The translations under genes and the position numbers were made by a program. A DNA stretch of 64,000 nucleotides, from assembly GCA_003235365.1 (NCBI GenBank), contig QJWJ01000438.1, positions 1 to 64,000 of the forward strand. Reading direction: 5' to 3'. This DNA is from Deltaproteobacteria bacterium. GTDB taxonomy: Bacteria > Myxococcota_A > Polyangia > Polyangiales > Polyangiaceae. A model generated the notes under the pieces. It saw only the letters and a program-made list of their open reading frames with translations. It was not told the DNA's origin and did no database searches. Each line of letters starts with the position of its first letter. The stretch's first letter is position 1. Of the stretch, positions 45,369-54,704 are shown piece after piece.

Positions 45369-47123
45369 ATGGTGGTCGACCCGCAATGGTTTGCGTTGGC
45401 GTTTCTGACCACGTCAATCAATGCCGTCGTGCTCGGCTTCGTGGCTTGGCGCGAGCACGATGCCGCGCTGGGCCGTTGGGCGTTAGCCTGGGGGGCGTGG
45501 GCCGCCTCGGTCGCACCGCTGGCTCTGTTGCCCTCCGACGATTCCGCGCCGTTGACGGCTGTACTGTTCGGCACGTCGTGGGTCGTTTCAACGCTGGCCT
45601 TTCTCAGTGGTAGCTATGCGTTCGCTGGGCGACACATGCCTCGGGCATGGTATGCGGTCGCGGCGATTGCCGTTTCGGCCGGGGTTGTTCTCGGCGTTGG
45701 CCCCTACGGTCCCAAAGGCATGTTTCCCTTGGTACTGTTTCAATGCGTCGGCTTGGCTGCCACCGGCGGGATGGTCATGCGAATGGATCCCAAGAGCTTC
45801 GGCGCGCGGGTGTGCGGGGGGGCGCTGATCATCTTGGCGATTCACCTACTGGACGCTCCAATTCTCGCCAAGGAACCGGCTTGGCTGATGTGGGGGTTCG
45901 TCGCGTCGCTGGGGCTCGAGATGTTGGCGGCGTTGGGCATGCTCGCGTTGTATTACGAGCACGCGCGGTCGGCCCTACTCGAAACCCAGCGGGCGCTTTC
46001 GGAGACACGCCGAATCGAGGCACTGGGGCGGGTCGCGGGTGGAGTCGCCCACGATTTCAACAACATGCTCACGGTGATCGGTGGGCATGTCGAGTTCATG
46101 CGCATGCACGGTGCGCTGCCCGCCAATGTCGAGAAGTCGGTTTCCACGATCGAGCAAGCGGTTTCCCAGTCGGCGAGGCTGACTGCGCAGTTACTGGCAT
46201 TTGGCAGGAAGTCGGTGTTGCAACCAGCGGCCATCGACGTGCAGCGCGTCGTCCGTGACGCCTTGGAGTTGTTGGACAAGGTGATGCCGGCGAGCATCGA
46301 CGTCCGTTTCGAGTGCATCGTCCGTGGCGGTGAACCCGGAGGCAGAGATTCCGAAGGCTACGGCGCGACGATGGACCGCGCGTTGCTCGAACAGATCGTG
46401 CTCAATCTGGTCACGAACGCTCGCGACGCGATAGATGGTGCGGGCGTCATCGATGTCCGACTGAGCCGCTTGGAAGGGGAGGAGCCACGACTGCTACTGA
46501 GCGTGAGCGACACGGGGCGGGGGATGGATGAATCGGTCCTCAAGCGAGTTTTCGAGCCGTTCTTCACCACCAAAGACGAAGGCCGAGGTACCGGGTTGGG
46601 GTTGGCTTCGGTGCAAGGTGCGGTCAGCCAACTCGGTGGGGCCATCCGCGTTCAGTCACGTCCGGGTCAGGGCAGTACCTTCGAGGTGTCTCTCCCGTGT
46701 CGGGCGGCGGCAGCATCGGCCGTGCCGGTTTCCAGTCCACCCGCGGTTGGCGTGCTCGACGTTTTGGTCGTCGATGACGACTCGCGTGTTCGGCAGGTCG
46801 TCGCAACGATGTTGCAGAGGGCGGGACACCGAGTCGAGCAGGCGGCGGATGGGGTCGAGGCCCTAGAAGCCGTCGCGAAGAAGCGTTATCACCTCGTGTT
46901 GAGTGACGTCGACATGCCGCGCATGGGAGGCGTGGAGTTGTCGGAGGTGCTCTCGACTGCTCACCCAGACACGCTCGTCGTGCTGACTTCTGGCAACGAG
47001 CGGGCAACGGCTGCCTGTGAGCGTGTTCGCTTTGTCGCCAAACCGTTTCGGGGACCGGCGCTGGTAGCTCAGCTCGCTGGGTTCGTGGCGGAGCGACGGG
47101 GTTCGTTGCAGCGGGAGGCGTGA
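45369..47123 (+). CDS. 7-TM hybrid histidine kinase with receiver
   Basis: The ATG at 45369 gives 584 aa. The first 215 residues contain seven TM helices with little soluble sequence, a 7TM-type sensor. The DHp helix has the phospho-acceptor His in VAGGVAHDFNNML. The ATPase domain has NLVTNARDAI, DTGRGMDE and GRGTGLGLASVQG. A receiver (about 465-580) has VVDDDSRVR, Asp in LVLSDVDMPRMGG and Lys in VAKPF. The ligand is unknown, possibly a membrane property or small molecule. There is no adjacent DNA-binding regulator. A thioredoxin-fold gene follows at once. Confidence 0.92.
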   Translation: MVVDPQWFALAFLTTSINAVVLGFVAWREHDAALGRWALAWGAWAASVAPLALLPSDDSAPLTAVLFGTSWVVSTLAFLSGSYAFAGRHMPRAWYAVAAIAVSAGVVLGVGPYGPKGMFPLVLFQCVGLAATGGMVMRMDPKSFGARVCGGALIILAIHLLDAPILAKEPAWLMWGFVASLGLEMLAALGMLALYYEHARSALLETQRALSETRRIEALGRVAGGVAHDFNNMLTVIGGHVEFMRMHGALPANVEKSVSTIEQAVSQSARLTAQLLAFGRKSVLQPAAIDVQRVVRDALELLDKVMPASIDVRFECIVRGGEPGGRDSEGYGATMDRALLEQIVLNLVTNARDAIDGAGVIDVRLSRLEGEEPRLLLSVSDTGRGMDESVLKRVFEPFFTTKDEGRGTGLGLASVQGAVSQLGGAIRVQSRPGQGSTFEVSLPCRAAAASAVPVSSPPAVGVLDVLVVDDDSRVRQVVATMLQRAGHRVEQAADGVEALEAVAKKRYHLVLSDVDMPRMGGVELSEVLSTAHPDTLVVLTSGNERATAACERVRFVAKPFRGPALVAQLAGFVAERRGSLQREA

Positions 47124-47239
47124 ATCGGGCTGCACGTTCCCAGGGGGTTGAGGTCTTGGGTGTGCCAACGGGGGCAAGCGTCCGCAGCGGTGACTGGGGC
47201 CTTGCTCGATCGCGCAGGCGTCGCCAAACTGAGGGGACC

Positions 47240-47776
47240 GTGCAACGTCGTTCGATCGTTTCATTCCCCATCGCGTGGGTCGTCGCAGCCGTGCCCGCGT
47301 TTGGAGCTGGCGGCACCTACCAGCGTTTGGATTTGCGCGACATGCAGGGTGACGCGACGTCACTGGCCGCCCAGGCCGACGGAAATGCGCTGGTCGTGGT
47401 CGTGATGAAAGGCCATTGGTGCGCCGTCTGTCGAGCGCAGGTGCAGCGCTTTGCCCCGCACCGGGCGAAGCTTACGGAGTTACATGCGAAAGTGATCGGT
47501 CTCAACGCCGATTCGTTTCGCGCCAATCGCGAAGTCGTGCGGCAACAGGCGATGGACTTCCCACTGATTTCCGACCCCGAGCACGAGCTGCTCGACCAGC
47601 TGGGCTTGTGGTTGCCACAGGCGCAACATCCCATGCCTGCGATTGTGGTATTCGATGCGTGTGGCGAGGAACGAGCGCGTATCGTGGGTCGTGCACCGGC
47701 AGATCGTCCCGAGCTTCGTGTGCTCGAGCTGTTGAGCGAGATCCGCACCGACAAGTGCGACAAGCCCCGCGCCTGA
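47240..47776 (+). CDS. Exported thioredoxin-fold protein (peroxiredoxin/TlpA-like)
   Basis: A GTG at 47240 gives 178 aa and a proper signal peptide (IVSFPIAWVVAAVPAFGAGG). The track start at 47120 would overlap the kinase stop (GTGA) but puts 40 extra residues before the signal. The domain has KGHWCAVCRAQ, a CxxC in the redoxin position, then a helix-strand pattern ending with FPLISDPEHELLDQLG, as in AhpC/TSA-type proteins. It may handle thiol redox in the envelope; CcmG-like or peroxiredoxin-like roles cannot be separated by sequence. Confidence 0.8.
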   Translation: MQRRSIVSFPIAWVVAAVPAFGAGGTYQRLDLRDMQGDATSLAAQADGNALVVVVMKGHWCAVCRAQVQRFAPHRAKLTELHAKVIGLNADSFRANREVVRQQAMDFPLISDPEHELLDQLGLWLPQAQHPMPAIVVFDACGEERARIVGRAPADRPELRVLELLSEIRTDKCDKPRA

Positions 47777-47972
47777 AGTCACTTTGGACTCGATGACGGG
47801 CTCGGTGTTGGCCAGTTGCGCGCGCTTTGCGCACCCAAGAGTGCGCGGCAGGGCGCGACGAGGTGCGACGGTCTCCGTGATGCGCGACTGATGACGGACG
47901 GGGCCGCACCCTTCAACCCAAACAAGCATCGCTTGCCGTGATGTTCCGAGGACTTCCGACTATGCTCGACGC

Positions 47973-49487
47973 GTGTCGGAATCCTCTCCCACGTCCAGCA
48001 CTGCGAACCATGGACGTGGCAGTGCACTCTTGGCGTTGCTGCGTCGGCCCGAGCTGTGGGTTGGCGCGCTGGTGTTCGTCGCGGGCGCGTACTTTCACGG
48101 CAGCGGTTCGTGGAATCAGAATGCACGCCTCGACGCGATCTTCGCTTTCGCCGAACCCGGTCCAAACCAGTGGACCTTCCGCATCGACGATTTCTTGCCC
48201 CGACCGGACAAGAACTTCAACACTGGGGACTGGGCGCGCTTCGGCGAGCACTACTACGCCAACAAGGCGCCCGGCACGTTGTTGCTCGGTGCGCTGGCGT
48301 ACCTGCCGTTGCAGCGACTGGAAGCGGCATTGGGCGTCGATCTGGATTCGCCACCGATTGCGTCGCTCAATGCCTACTGGATCAACCTGTGGGTGAGCGT
48401 GCTGCCAATCAGCGTCGCCGTCGCGATGTGGTTTCGTCGGTTGTCCACGCAGCTGCCGACCGGTCGCGCCTCGGGCATTGCGCTGATTGCGTTCTTTGGG
48501 ACTGCGTTGTTTCCTTACAGCACGCAGCTGTGGGGGCATACGACGGCGGCAGCGTTCATCATGATGGCCGTATCAGTGTTGCCTGGGATGACAGCGCGTG
48601 AGGACGCGCACGCCTGGACGAAGGTGGGAGTGTTCGCTGGTGCCGCGGTGTGTTGCGATTTTCTGGCCGTGCCGTTCGTGATGGGTGTCGCCATCGTTGC
48701 GGCGCTCCGAGGCAGACGCGAATTCGCCGGGATCTGCATTGGCGGTGCTGGTCCGGCAATCGTGCTGTTGGGCTACCAGTGGTACAGTTTTGGAAACCCA
48801 TTTGCGCTACCGACGTCTGGAATGAATCGTTCCTTCGTCGATGAGGAGCGTGTGCTCGGCATGTTTGGAGGTCTCGAGCCAGAGGCACTGTGGCAGTCCA
48901 CCTTTGGCACGTACCGCGGGTTGTTCTTTCAGATGCCGGTCCTGTTGCCGGCGCTCGTTGGGTTGGCAGTTTTGGGTAAGCGCCAACGGGCGGCGCCGGC
49001 GCTTTGGCTGGCAGTCGGAGTGTTCACTGCCAACCTGCTATGGTTGGCCACCTTCAACGGCTGGCACGGCGGGGCCACGGTGTGTGCCCGCTACCTCATC
49101 GTCGCACTGCCGTTGTTGGTCACCGGCTTGGCTGAGCTCCCACCGGGCCCATTGAGTCGTTGGCTCGTGTCGATCACGGCAGCAGCGTCGATTCTCAACA
49201 TGCTCGCCGTTGCTGCTGTTTCTCCTCTGGCCCCGGACCAGTTGGCGAACCCCTTGTTCAACGAGACTTTGCCACGGTTCTTGTCCGGTGAGCTTCACCC
49301 CTACGTGTTGCCGGTTCGTCTCACGCGCCTACATCCCGACTTTGAGCAGTGGTCGGGGGTTACCGTGTGGAACGGCGGAGACGTGTTCGGCCTGAGCGGC
49401 GCCTGGCGGCTGGCACCGCTGGTGCTGTTTGCGTCAGGATGCGTCGTGTTGCTGCGCCGCATCGCGCGGTCCCAGCAACACGATTGA
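47973..49487 (+). CDS. Polytopic membrane protein, possible GT-C glycosyltransferase
   Basis: The protein is 504 aa with a GTG start. It has about 11 TM helices with short loops. The first outer loop (about 45-105: QNARLDAIFAFAEPG...RIDDFLPRPDKNFNTGDWARFGEHYYANKAPGT) resembles dolichyl-phosphate-sugar transferases of the PMT group, in which an Asp in this loop is catalytic and 'YxxKxPGxxL' follows. The GT-C assignment is inference. It has no gene partner and the next gene is convergent. Confidence 0.7.
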   Translation: MSESSPTSSTANHGRGSALLALLRRPELWVGALVFVAGAYFHGSGSWNQNARLDAIFAFAEPGPNQWTFRIDDFLPRPDKNFNTGDWARFGEHYYANKAPGTLLLGALAYLPLQRLEAALGVDLDSPPIASLNAYWINLWVSVLPISVAVAMWFRRLSTQLPTGRASGIALIAFFGTALFPYSTQLWGHTTAAAFIMMAVSVLPGMTAREDAHAWTKVGVFAGAAVCCDFLAVPFVMGVAIVAALRGRREFAGICIGGAGPAIVLLGYQWYSFGNPFALPTSGMNRSFVDEERVLGMFGGLEPEALWQSTFGTYRGLFFQMPVLLPALVGLAVLGKRQRAAPALWLAVGVFTANLLWLATFNGWHGGATVCARYLIVALPLLVTGLAELPPGPLSRWLVSITAAASILNMLAVAAVSPLAPDQLANPLFNETLPRFLSGELHPYVLPVRLTRLHPDFEQWSGVTVWNGGDVFGLSGAWRLAPLVLFASGCVVLLRRIARSQQHD

Positions 49488-49489
49488 AC

Positions 49490-49855
49490 TCAGACGCCGT
49501 TGCGTTCGAACAGGTCAGCGAGCTTGGTCACGCTGTCGGTCGACAGGCGCGTCGAGGAGCCGCGGGACCACTTCTTGTCGGGACCTTGGTACCAAGTGGT
49601 CAACACGAGCGTCCCGTCGGCCATGAGCCATCCGGTACGCTGCTCTCGGACGCCGTCGCGCTGCTCTTCGTCGCTGAGGATTGAACATTGACCCCAGCGC
49701 AGCGCTCTCTCCATCTGCGTTCGGGCTCGGTCGTCTGGAGAGGACTCGACTTCCTCGATCCGGATAGCTGGGCGTTCCCCCGAGATCGCCGTGCCGATGC
49801 CAAGACGGTCTTCGGGAAATTGATTTAGGTCAGCTGTTGCACGCGTCATGGACAT
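49490..49855 (-). CDS. Hypothetical 121-aa protein
   Basis: It begins MSMTRATADLNQFPEDRLGIGTAISGERPAIRIEEVE and contains an amphipathic helix-strand region (RTGWLMADGTLVLTTWYQGPDKKWSRGSS). There is no signal peptide or TM helix. It ends 2 nt from the convergent membrane-protein gene. No family is recognised. It is called because it is the only open frame consistent with this spacing. Confidence 0.5.
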   Translation of the reverse strand: MSMTRATADLNQFPEDRLGIGTAISGERPAIRIEEVESSPDDRARTQMERALRWGQCSILSDEEQRDGVREQRTGWLMADGTLVLTTWYQGPDKKWSRGSSTRLSTDSVTKLADLFERNGV

Positions 49856-50290
49856 CTCGGACGGACGCGTTTGACCCAGCCTAAGATGTCCGGATCGCCC
49901 GAAAGCGATTCGTATCGTTCCGGCACCAACGAAATTCGAGAAAATTCGCCGTGACTGGGAAACACCAGATGGAATTGGAGCAGTCGCTGCGTCACGTACC
50001 CCACTGAAACAGCTGGATAGCCCGCAGTCGTAGTCAATTTGAAGGAGACCCGTGCGCTTTGTGAATGGAGCCGCCGAGCGGTTTTTCTGACGGCCGCGGG
50101 AAAAAAGTCAACTCGACGTGTGCGCGTTCTCGCACCCCTGAGCACCGCGCAGGTGACTGACGTACGGAACGACCTTGCAGCATCTCCCTGGGGCCAGTGA
50201 GGCGACTCGCGGGGCCACCAAGCCGAGCGTCGCCATCGAGCTGCCAAAGGCGCGTCCGGTCTTTCAGACGCCGCCGATGTGGGGCGGCGT
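49856..50290. other. Intergenic gap, about 435 nt
   Basis: The track has a long minus-strand ORF here (49846-50466), but its protein is Arg/Ser/Cys-rich without domains and it overlaps the real lipoprotein gene in another frame. The hairpin at 50268-50290 is the only clear element. Confidence 0.4.
50268..50290 (-). terminator. Hairpin directly after the NTF2-like lipoprotein stop
   Basis: ACGCCGCC-GATGTGG-GGCGGCGT is a perfect 8-bp stem that begins at the base next to the TGA of the minus-strand gene. There is no U tract. It marks the end of the zinc-ribbon/mscS/lipoprotein run. Confidence 0.55.
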
Positions 50291-51868
50291 TCAACAGGGG
50301 CAATCCCAAAACAGCAGAGACCAAAGCTCGCGGGAGTCGTAGCTGCTCGCCGCCTTGCGTCGCCACAGCCCCACGGTTTGCATGAAGTCGTCAGGACCAG
50401 TGAGCAGCTCGAGCTGACCGTCGCCGTCGACGTCGAGCGCCAGGACCGGTGACAACACTCGTTCACCTAGAACCACATGTCGCAGTATCTTCGGTTCCGC
50501 GCGGACGTCGACCTCGAACAACACCGTCAACGCTGCGCTGAACTCCGCACAGCCATCCCCCGCGCTCGTCGATGCGATCGCGGTCTGCACACCATCGACG
50601 GCCTCGAAGTCGACGACCGTGATGCCGCGTTCGGCGTACCACTTGGTCGTCGTCCCCAGCGGGTTCTCCTGTTCGAAATCGTGCTGAATCCGTCGGGTCT
50701 CTGGCAGCTCGTCGAGCCGGGCTTGTAGCAGCTTGCTCACGACGCCAAGACTTCGCCGGGCCCCGAGCACGCGGCCTGCAGGTGGTTTGCGCGACGCCCA
50801 CACTGCCTGCGGGCAGCCGTCGAGCTTCGCGGCCAGAGTCGCCACGCTCGGCCCCGTCATGGCCCACAGGTCAGCGGCGATTTCGGCGTCGGTGCTGGCG
50901 GGGTTGCCCTCGGTTCCTTCCCAGCGCTGCACCATGCCGAAGTGTGGCACGACGTCCACCCGCGCCACGACGCTTTCGATGCGCGCTTCGCACGCTGAAC
51001 CGTCGCTGGCGAGCGTCGTTACGGCCTGTCCAATCAGCGCTCGCTGTTCGGCCTTCAGTTGTTTCGTGTCGACGGGGTGTTCGACGATGTAGCGGTCGGC
51101 CAGATCGCGGTGCAGCGAACCCACGGGCTTGATGGCTTTGGCTTCGACGGCTTGCCCGAGGAACAGCACCTGAGAATGGACGTGCCAATTGTCCACGGAT
51201 GCGGCGACCTCGCGTGCGAGCAGCTGCGATTGCAGCATTTCCTCTCGAGCGATCTTCGGACCGTTGACGGAGGAAGCGACGATCAGTTCCTTGGTGCCGC
51301 GGTCGGCGAAGCTGCGCGATGCAAACTCCTGCACGAAACGTACGCGCGCGGTGGCTCCGACGACGTGTAGCTCGACGTCTGTTGCCGCGACGTGCAGGCC
51401 TGGCTTGAACATCAGTTTACGGTCGGCGAGCCATCCCTTGCGGTCGAAGTGTGTGACCTTGTCGCCCGCGCGTTTGGTGCCCGCGAAGCGCTCGGCGTAA
51501 TGCGTGGCGTAGCGGTCGAAATCGTTCGTGTTCTGAGCGGCAACCCACGACTCGACGAGAGCTCGCACCGCGCCGTCGGTCAAGGCGGGCGGTGGCGGGC
51601 GGTCGGGGTCGTCCGTTGCCGCCGCTTGGGTCGAGTCGCTGCTCGGTGTCGCGATCGCGCCGGATGGCGCTGGCCGCGTTGGCTCGGCTGCGCTCTGTGA
51701 CGGACTCGGCGTTTCGAGCTCGTTGTCGCGGGACCCTTTCGACTTGCTGCATGCGCACACCGTGAGGGTGAGTGCAAGGCAGACTGCCACCGGTGATCGA
51801 GAGAGACCCCCAATCGTTCTCCTCGACTTGTGCGGTTTGCGATTCGTCTGTCGGCTTGCGGTGCGCAT
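50291..51868 (-). CDS. Lipoprotein with NTF2-like domain
   Basis: The protein is 525 aa; the ATG start has GGAGGG 9 nt upstream. The signal peptide ends in TVCAC (lipobox), then a Ser/Pro/Ala linker. Residues about 95-210 look like a SnoaL/DUF4440-type NTF2 fold (LVESWVAAQNTNDFDRYATHYAERFAGTKR...VRFVQEFAS). The rest is unassigned apart from a C-terminal LALDVDGDGQLELLTGPDDFM, an FG-GAP/VCBS-like metal-binding strand. It follows mscS by 21 nt and is probably co-transcribed with it. Confidence 0.72.
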   Translation of the reverse strand: MRTASRQTNRKPHKSRRTIGGLSRSPVAVCLALTLTVCACSKSKGSRDNELETPSPSQSAAEPTRPAPSGAIATPSSDSTQAAATDDPDRPPPPALTDGAVRALVESWVAAQNTNDFDRYATHYAERFAGTKRAGDKVTHFDRKGWLADRKLMFKPGLHVAATDVELHVVGATARVRFVQEFASRSFADRGTKELIVASSVNGPKIAREEMLQSQLLAREVAASVDNWHVHSQVLFLGQAVEAKAIKPVGSLHRDLADRYIVEHPVDTKQLKAEQRALIGQAVTTLASDGSACEARIESVVARVDVVPHFGMVQRWEGTEGNPASTDAEIAADLWAMTGPSVATLAAKLDGCPQAVWASRKPPAGRVLGARRSLGVVSKLLQARLDELPETRRIQHDFEQENPLGTTTKWYAERGITVVDFEAVDGVQTAIASTSAGDGCAEFSAALTVLFEVDVRAEPKILRHVVLGERVLSPVLALDVDGDGQLELLTGPDDFMQTVGLWRRKAASSYDSRELWSLLFWDCPC

Positions 51869-51889
51869 GCGCCATCCCTCCTCGAGTTG

Positions 51890-52837
51890 TCAGCCCGGCT
51901 TGTGCGAACGCGATGGTCTGTCTTCGGGCGCCAACGCGTCCGCAGTGCTCGGCGCGATGGAAGCCGACCCGGGCTTGGGCCGCGTCGCATCGCTCTTGAT
52001 GTGCAAGTCGCGCTGGGGGAACGGGATTTCGATACCGCGTTTGCGAAAGCTCTGATCGATGGCAAAGCGCAGGTCGCTGACGATTTGCGGTTCGAGCTCG
52101 GCGCTGTTGATCCAGACTGCCAGCTCGAAGTCCAACGAGCTTTCGCCGAAGTCGCGGAAGAACACCACCGGCGCAGGGGTGCGAATGATCTTCGGGTGTT
52201 TGCTCGCGACGTACAAGAGTGCCCGCTCCACTTCGCGCGTGTCGCTGCCATAGGCAACACCCACGGCAATGCGTGTGCGATACATACGATCGGGCCTGCT
52301 CAGGTTCACCACGCGTGTCGTCAGAAGGTCGTGGTTGGGCACGATGATGGCGACGCCGTCGCGCGTGAGCACACGGGTGGAACGCATGGCGATCTCGTCG
52401 ACGCGCCCGACCGTGTCGCCGATGATGACGAAGTCGCCCTTCTGAACGGGGCGTTCAATCAGCAGGGTGATGCCGCTGACGAAGTTCTGCGCGAGCCCTT
52501 GCAGGCCGAAACCGATACCGACGCTGAGCATCGCGCCGATTGCCGCGAGTGCCGTCAGATCGATACCGATGTTCTGCAGGCCGATGAGTACGCCCAACAC
52601 GACCGCCACGAGCTGAACCATGCGTTCGAGCGCGTAGGCGATACCCTCGGTTTGCTCCTTGTCCTTGAAGTAGCGGTGAATCCCTCGGCGCGCGAACCGC
52701 CCGATGGCCACCGCAATCAATACCGTGAGCACGAAGATCAGCACGGACAGCGGCGTGACGTTGGTCGAGCCGATGCGAAACAACTGCTCGTCGACGTAGG
52801 GGAGCGCTTTGCCGAGGGTTTGCAGTGTGCTGTGCAA
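51890..52837 (-). CDS. mscS: Small-conductance mechanosensitive channel (MscS family)
   Basis: The protein is 315 aa. The only N-terminal start is a TTG, because an in-frame TGA (the stop of the preceding gene) lies 12 nt before it. Three TM helices (about 25-45, 70-92 and 95-120) are followed by the MscS pore helix (AAIGAMLSVGIGFGLQGLAQNFVSGI) and beta domain (FVIIGDTVGRVDEIAMRSTRVLTRDGVAIIVPNHDLLTTRVVNLSR). A C-terminal alpha/beta region has PAPVVFFRDFGESSLDFEL. It releases osmolytes at high membrane tension in the inner membrane. It lies between a zinc-ribbon membrane protein and an NTF2-like lipoprotein. Confidence 0.93.
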   Translation of the reverse strand: MHSTLQTLGKALPYVDEQLFRIGSTNVTPLSVLIFVLTVLIAVAIGRFARRGIHRYFKDKEQTEGIAYALERMVQLVAVVLGVLIGLQNIGIDLTALAAIGAMLSVGIGFGLQGLAQNFVSGITLLIERPVQKGDFVIIGDTVGRVDEIAMRSTRVLTRDGVAIIVPNHDLLTTRVVNLSRPDRMYRTRIAVGVAYGSDTREVERALLYVASKHPKIIRTPAPVVFFRDFGESSLDFELAVWINSAELEPQIVSDLRFAIDQSFRKRGIEIPFPQRDLHIKSDATRPKPGSASIAPSTADALAPEDRPSRSHKPG

Positions 52838-52846
52838 GGTGCCGTC

Positions 52847-53740
52847 TCACTTGCTGGTGGAAGTCGAAGCTGGATTCCTCGTTGAACTCGTGGCTGAGGT
52901 GGTCGTTGCGGGCTGTGCAGTCGTTGCACTACCCGTGCTGGTGGCGGTAGCTGTTGCGTTGGGCGCCGTGCCCGACGCCGTGGGTTCGGGAGCGGCGTAA
53001 TCTTCGGCAGTGTCGTCGGGTTCGCTGCACTCGTTGTCCAAGCGGAAACCCGTGGTGGACCAGCGTTCCCCCTTGGACAGGCAAGCTTTGACCACGAATC
53101 GCTCACTGCTGAGCTCGAAGCGCACGTCGAACAACGTCGCTTGTTTGTCTTTCTGCTCGACCTGACCGTCGCACTCGAAATCGTCGATCGTCTGCTTGTC
53201 GCGGAACCCGCCCATGAGCAGACGCTTTTCGGTGAGCATGCAGGCGACCTCTTGTTCCAGATCCTTCGCGGTCGCTCGAGTGCCCAGCGCTTGCTCGAGC
53301 TGGCTGAGGCGCTCTTCGCGCTGTGCGCTCTGGACCACAGCGATGCCGATCACCCCGATGCCTTCGGTGACACCAAACAACCCGAGCAGGAGCCCGGCTG
53401 TAGCCTGAACCGGCAAGACGAGATTGTACTTGCTCGCCATCTTGCGAGCGCGCAGTCCCAAGGCGACGCCAATCACGCTCGGCACGAAGGCGCAGCAAGC
53501 GATCAGTCCGCCCACGCTCCACCACAGCGAGTGGCGCGCTGTCTTGGCCAGGGACGCTTTGGCATCGGCCAATCGCTGTTGCTGTTGCGCGTGGTCGTGG
53601 TGGGCCGCGGCGGCCTGGTGGTAGGCGGCGTGTTGTTGTCGTTGTTGCTCGAGTTGCGCACCGTAGGCCGTAACGATTCCGCAGTAGGAACAACGCGGGT
53701 CGGCTGGCCCCAATCGAGCGCCGCAGGACGGGCACTTCAT
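52847..53740 (-). CDS. Zinc-ribbon and two-TM protein
   Basis: The protein is 297 aa with an ATG start. It opens with a zinc ribbon (MKCPSCGARLGPADPRCSYCG; two CxxC pairs). A Gln/His/Ala-rich coiled segment (about 30-70) follows, then two TM helices of DUF4190-like pattern (about 75-100 and 112-138, with GLRARKMASKY between). The outer domain (about 140-245) has CMLTEKRLLMGGF...FECDGQVE and a Cys pair. A Thr/Ala/Ser-rich tail ends it. Function is unknown. Its stop is in frame with the mscS TTG start. Confidence 0.7.
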   Translation of the reverse strand: MKCPSCGARLGPADPRCSYCGIVTAYGAQLEQQRQQHAAYHQAAAAHHDHAQQQQRLADAKASLAKTARHSLWWSVGGLIACCAFVPSVIGVALGLRARKMASKYNLVLPVQATAGLLLGLFGVTEGIGVIGIAVVQSAQREERLSQLEQALGTRATAKDLEQEVACMLTEKRLLMGGFRDKQTIDDFECDGQVEQKDKQATLFDVRFELSSERFVVKACLSKGERWSTTGFRLDNECSEPDDTAEDYAAPEPTASGTAPNATATATSTGSATTAQPATTTSATSSTRNPASTSTSK

Positions 53741-53855
53741 GACTGTTGGAGTAGACCAAGCCCGCCTCGGGGTAAAGCGAATCGCGCACGAGCTACGGAG
53801 TCGTTAGCCGTGAATTCGTTGACAAACTCGGTGTCGCACCAAAGCCGGAACACCA

Positions 53856-54560
53856 TCATGGCGACGGGGCCGTCGCGAGCGTGCGTTCGGCCTTCATCAG
53901 CGCCTGATGCAAGGCCGCCGCGTTCGGCGCACCGCGCAGGTCCCGCGAGACGTTGGGTTGTGCGAGCATGTGGACCAGCTTCTCTAGCCAGGGCAGGTGC
54001 AGCTCGTCGTAGCGCAGGCCCAAAACGAAGAACAGGTAGGTCGGCTCGTTGTCGAGGGCGTCGAAGTCGACGCCGTGCTGCGAGCGTCCGAGAAGCATGA
54101 ACGGACGGGTGACTTGCTCGGGGTGGCGTCTCAATGTGTGCAGAAACGCGACACCGTTCCCCGAAGCGCTCGGCATCACGTTTTCACGTTGGATCAACGC
54201 TCCGACGAACCACGTCGCGTCGCGCACCAATCCCAGTCGTTCGGCGTGTGCCGCGAGTTCGTCGATCACCGACGTTTTGGTGGTTGCTTTCAGCCCGGCC
54301 AGGATGTGGGTCTGGTCGAAGCATGTTGCCAAGTCGAGCAGCCGTCTGGGTGTGTCGCCTTCGGGTCGTTCGAATTGTCGAGGCGTCAGGCCCAGTGCTT
54401 GGTCGTCCAGCCACGTGTCGATCATGGCTTTGCGGAATCGCCACTGGTTGCCCACCTTGACGCCCGGCAGGGCACCGTCCTGGACGAGCTTGAGCACCGT
54501 GCGCTCGTTGACGTTCAGGTAGCTTGCGAGCTGCTTGACGGTCATCAGACGGTCTTCCAC
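53856..54560 (-). CDS. HTH-EIIA fusion regulator
   Basis: The protein is 234 aa from GTG with AAGGAG upstream. Residues about 4-52 form an excisionase-type MerR helix-turn-helix (MTVKQLASYLNVNERTVLKLVQDGALPGVKVGNQWRFRKAMIDTWL). Residues about 75-225 are a PTS EIIA type-2 (fructose/Ntr-like) domain, including GNGVAFLHTLRRHP, where the His matches the phosphorylated residue of PtsN. It should couple phosphate status of a PTS relay to DNA binding. It is divergent from a SulP transporter gene by 136 nt, which suggests that it controls or reports on that transporter. Confidence 0.87.
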   Translation of the reverse strand: MEDRLMTVKQLASYLNVNERTVLKLVQDGALPGVKVGNQWRFRKAMIDTWLDDQALGLTPRQFERPEGDTPRRLLDLATCFDQTHILAGLKATTKTSVIDELAAHAERLGLVRDATWFVGALIQRENVMPSASGNGVAFLHTLRRHPEQVTRPFMLLGRSQHGVDFDALDNEPTYLFFVLGLRYDELHLPWLEKLVHMLAQPNVSRDLRGAPNAAALHQALMKAERTLATAPSP

Positions 54561-54687
54561 GGCGGTTGGACTCCTTAGGCTCGGCGCTGGACATCGCCTC
54601 TTTGGCGTCGCGACGGGTTACGGAGGACTCCTCGGACTGTCAACTGCTCCCGGAGGATGGTGCTATATTTCATGGAATTACGTAGAT

Positions 54688-54704
54688 TGACGTTAAATGA
54701 CGTT
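54688..54704. promoter_or_regulatory. Direct repeat over the sulP start
   Basis: TGACGTT occurs at 54688-54694 and 54698-54704, a 10-bp period that would face one side of the helix. The second copy begins on the start codon. It may be a regulator site of the divergent HTH-EIIA protein, but no proof is visible. Confidence 0.3.

Noticed and set aside
49846-50466. 206-codon minus-strand ORF
   Set aside because: Its protein is Arg/Ser/Cys-rich, domain-free and overlaps the well-supported lipoprotein gene in another frame.
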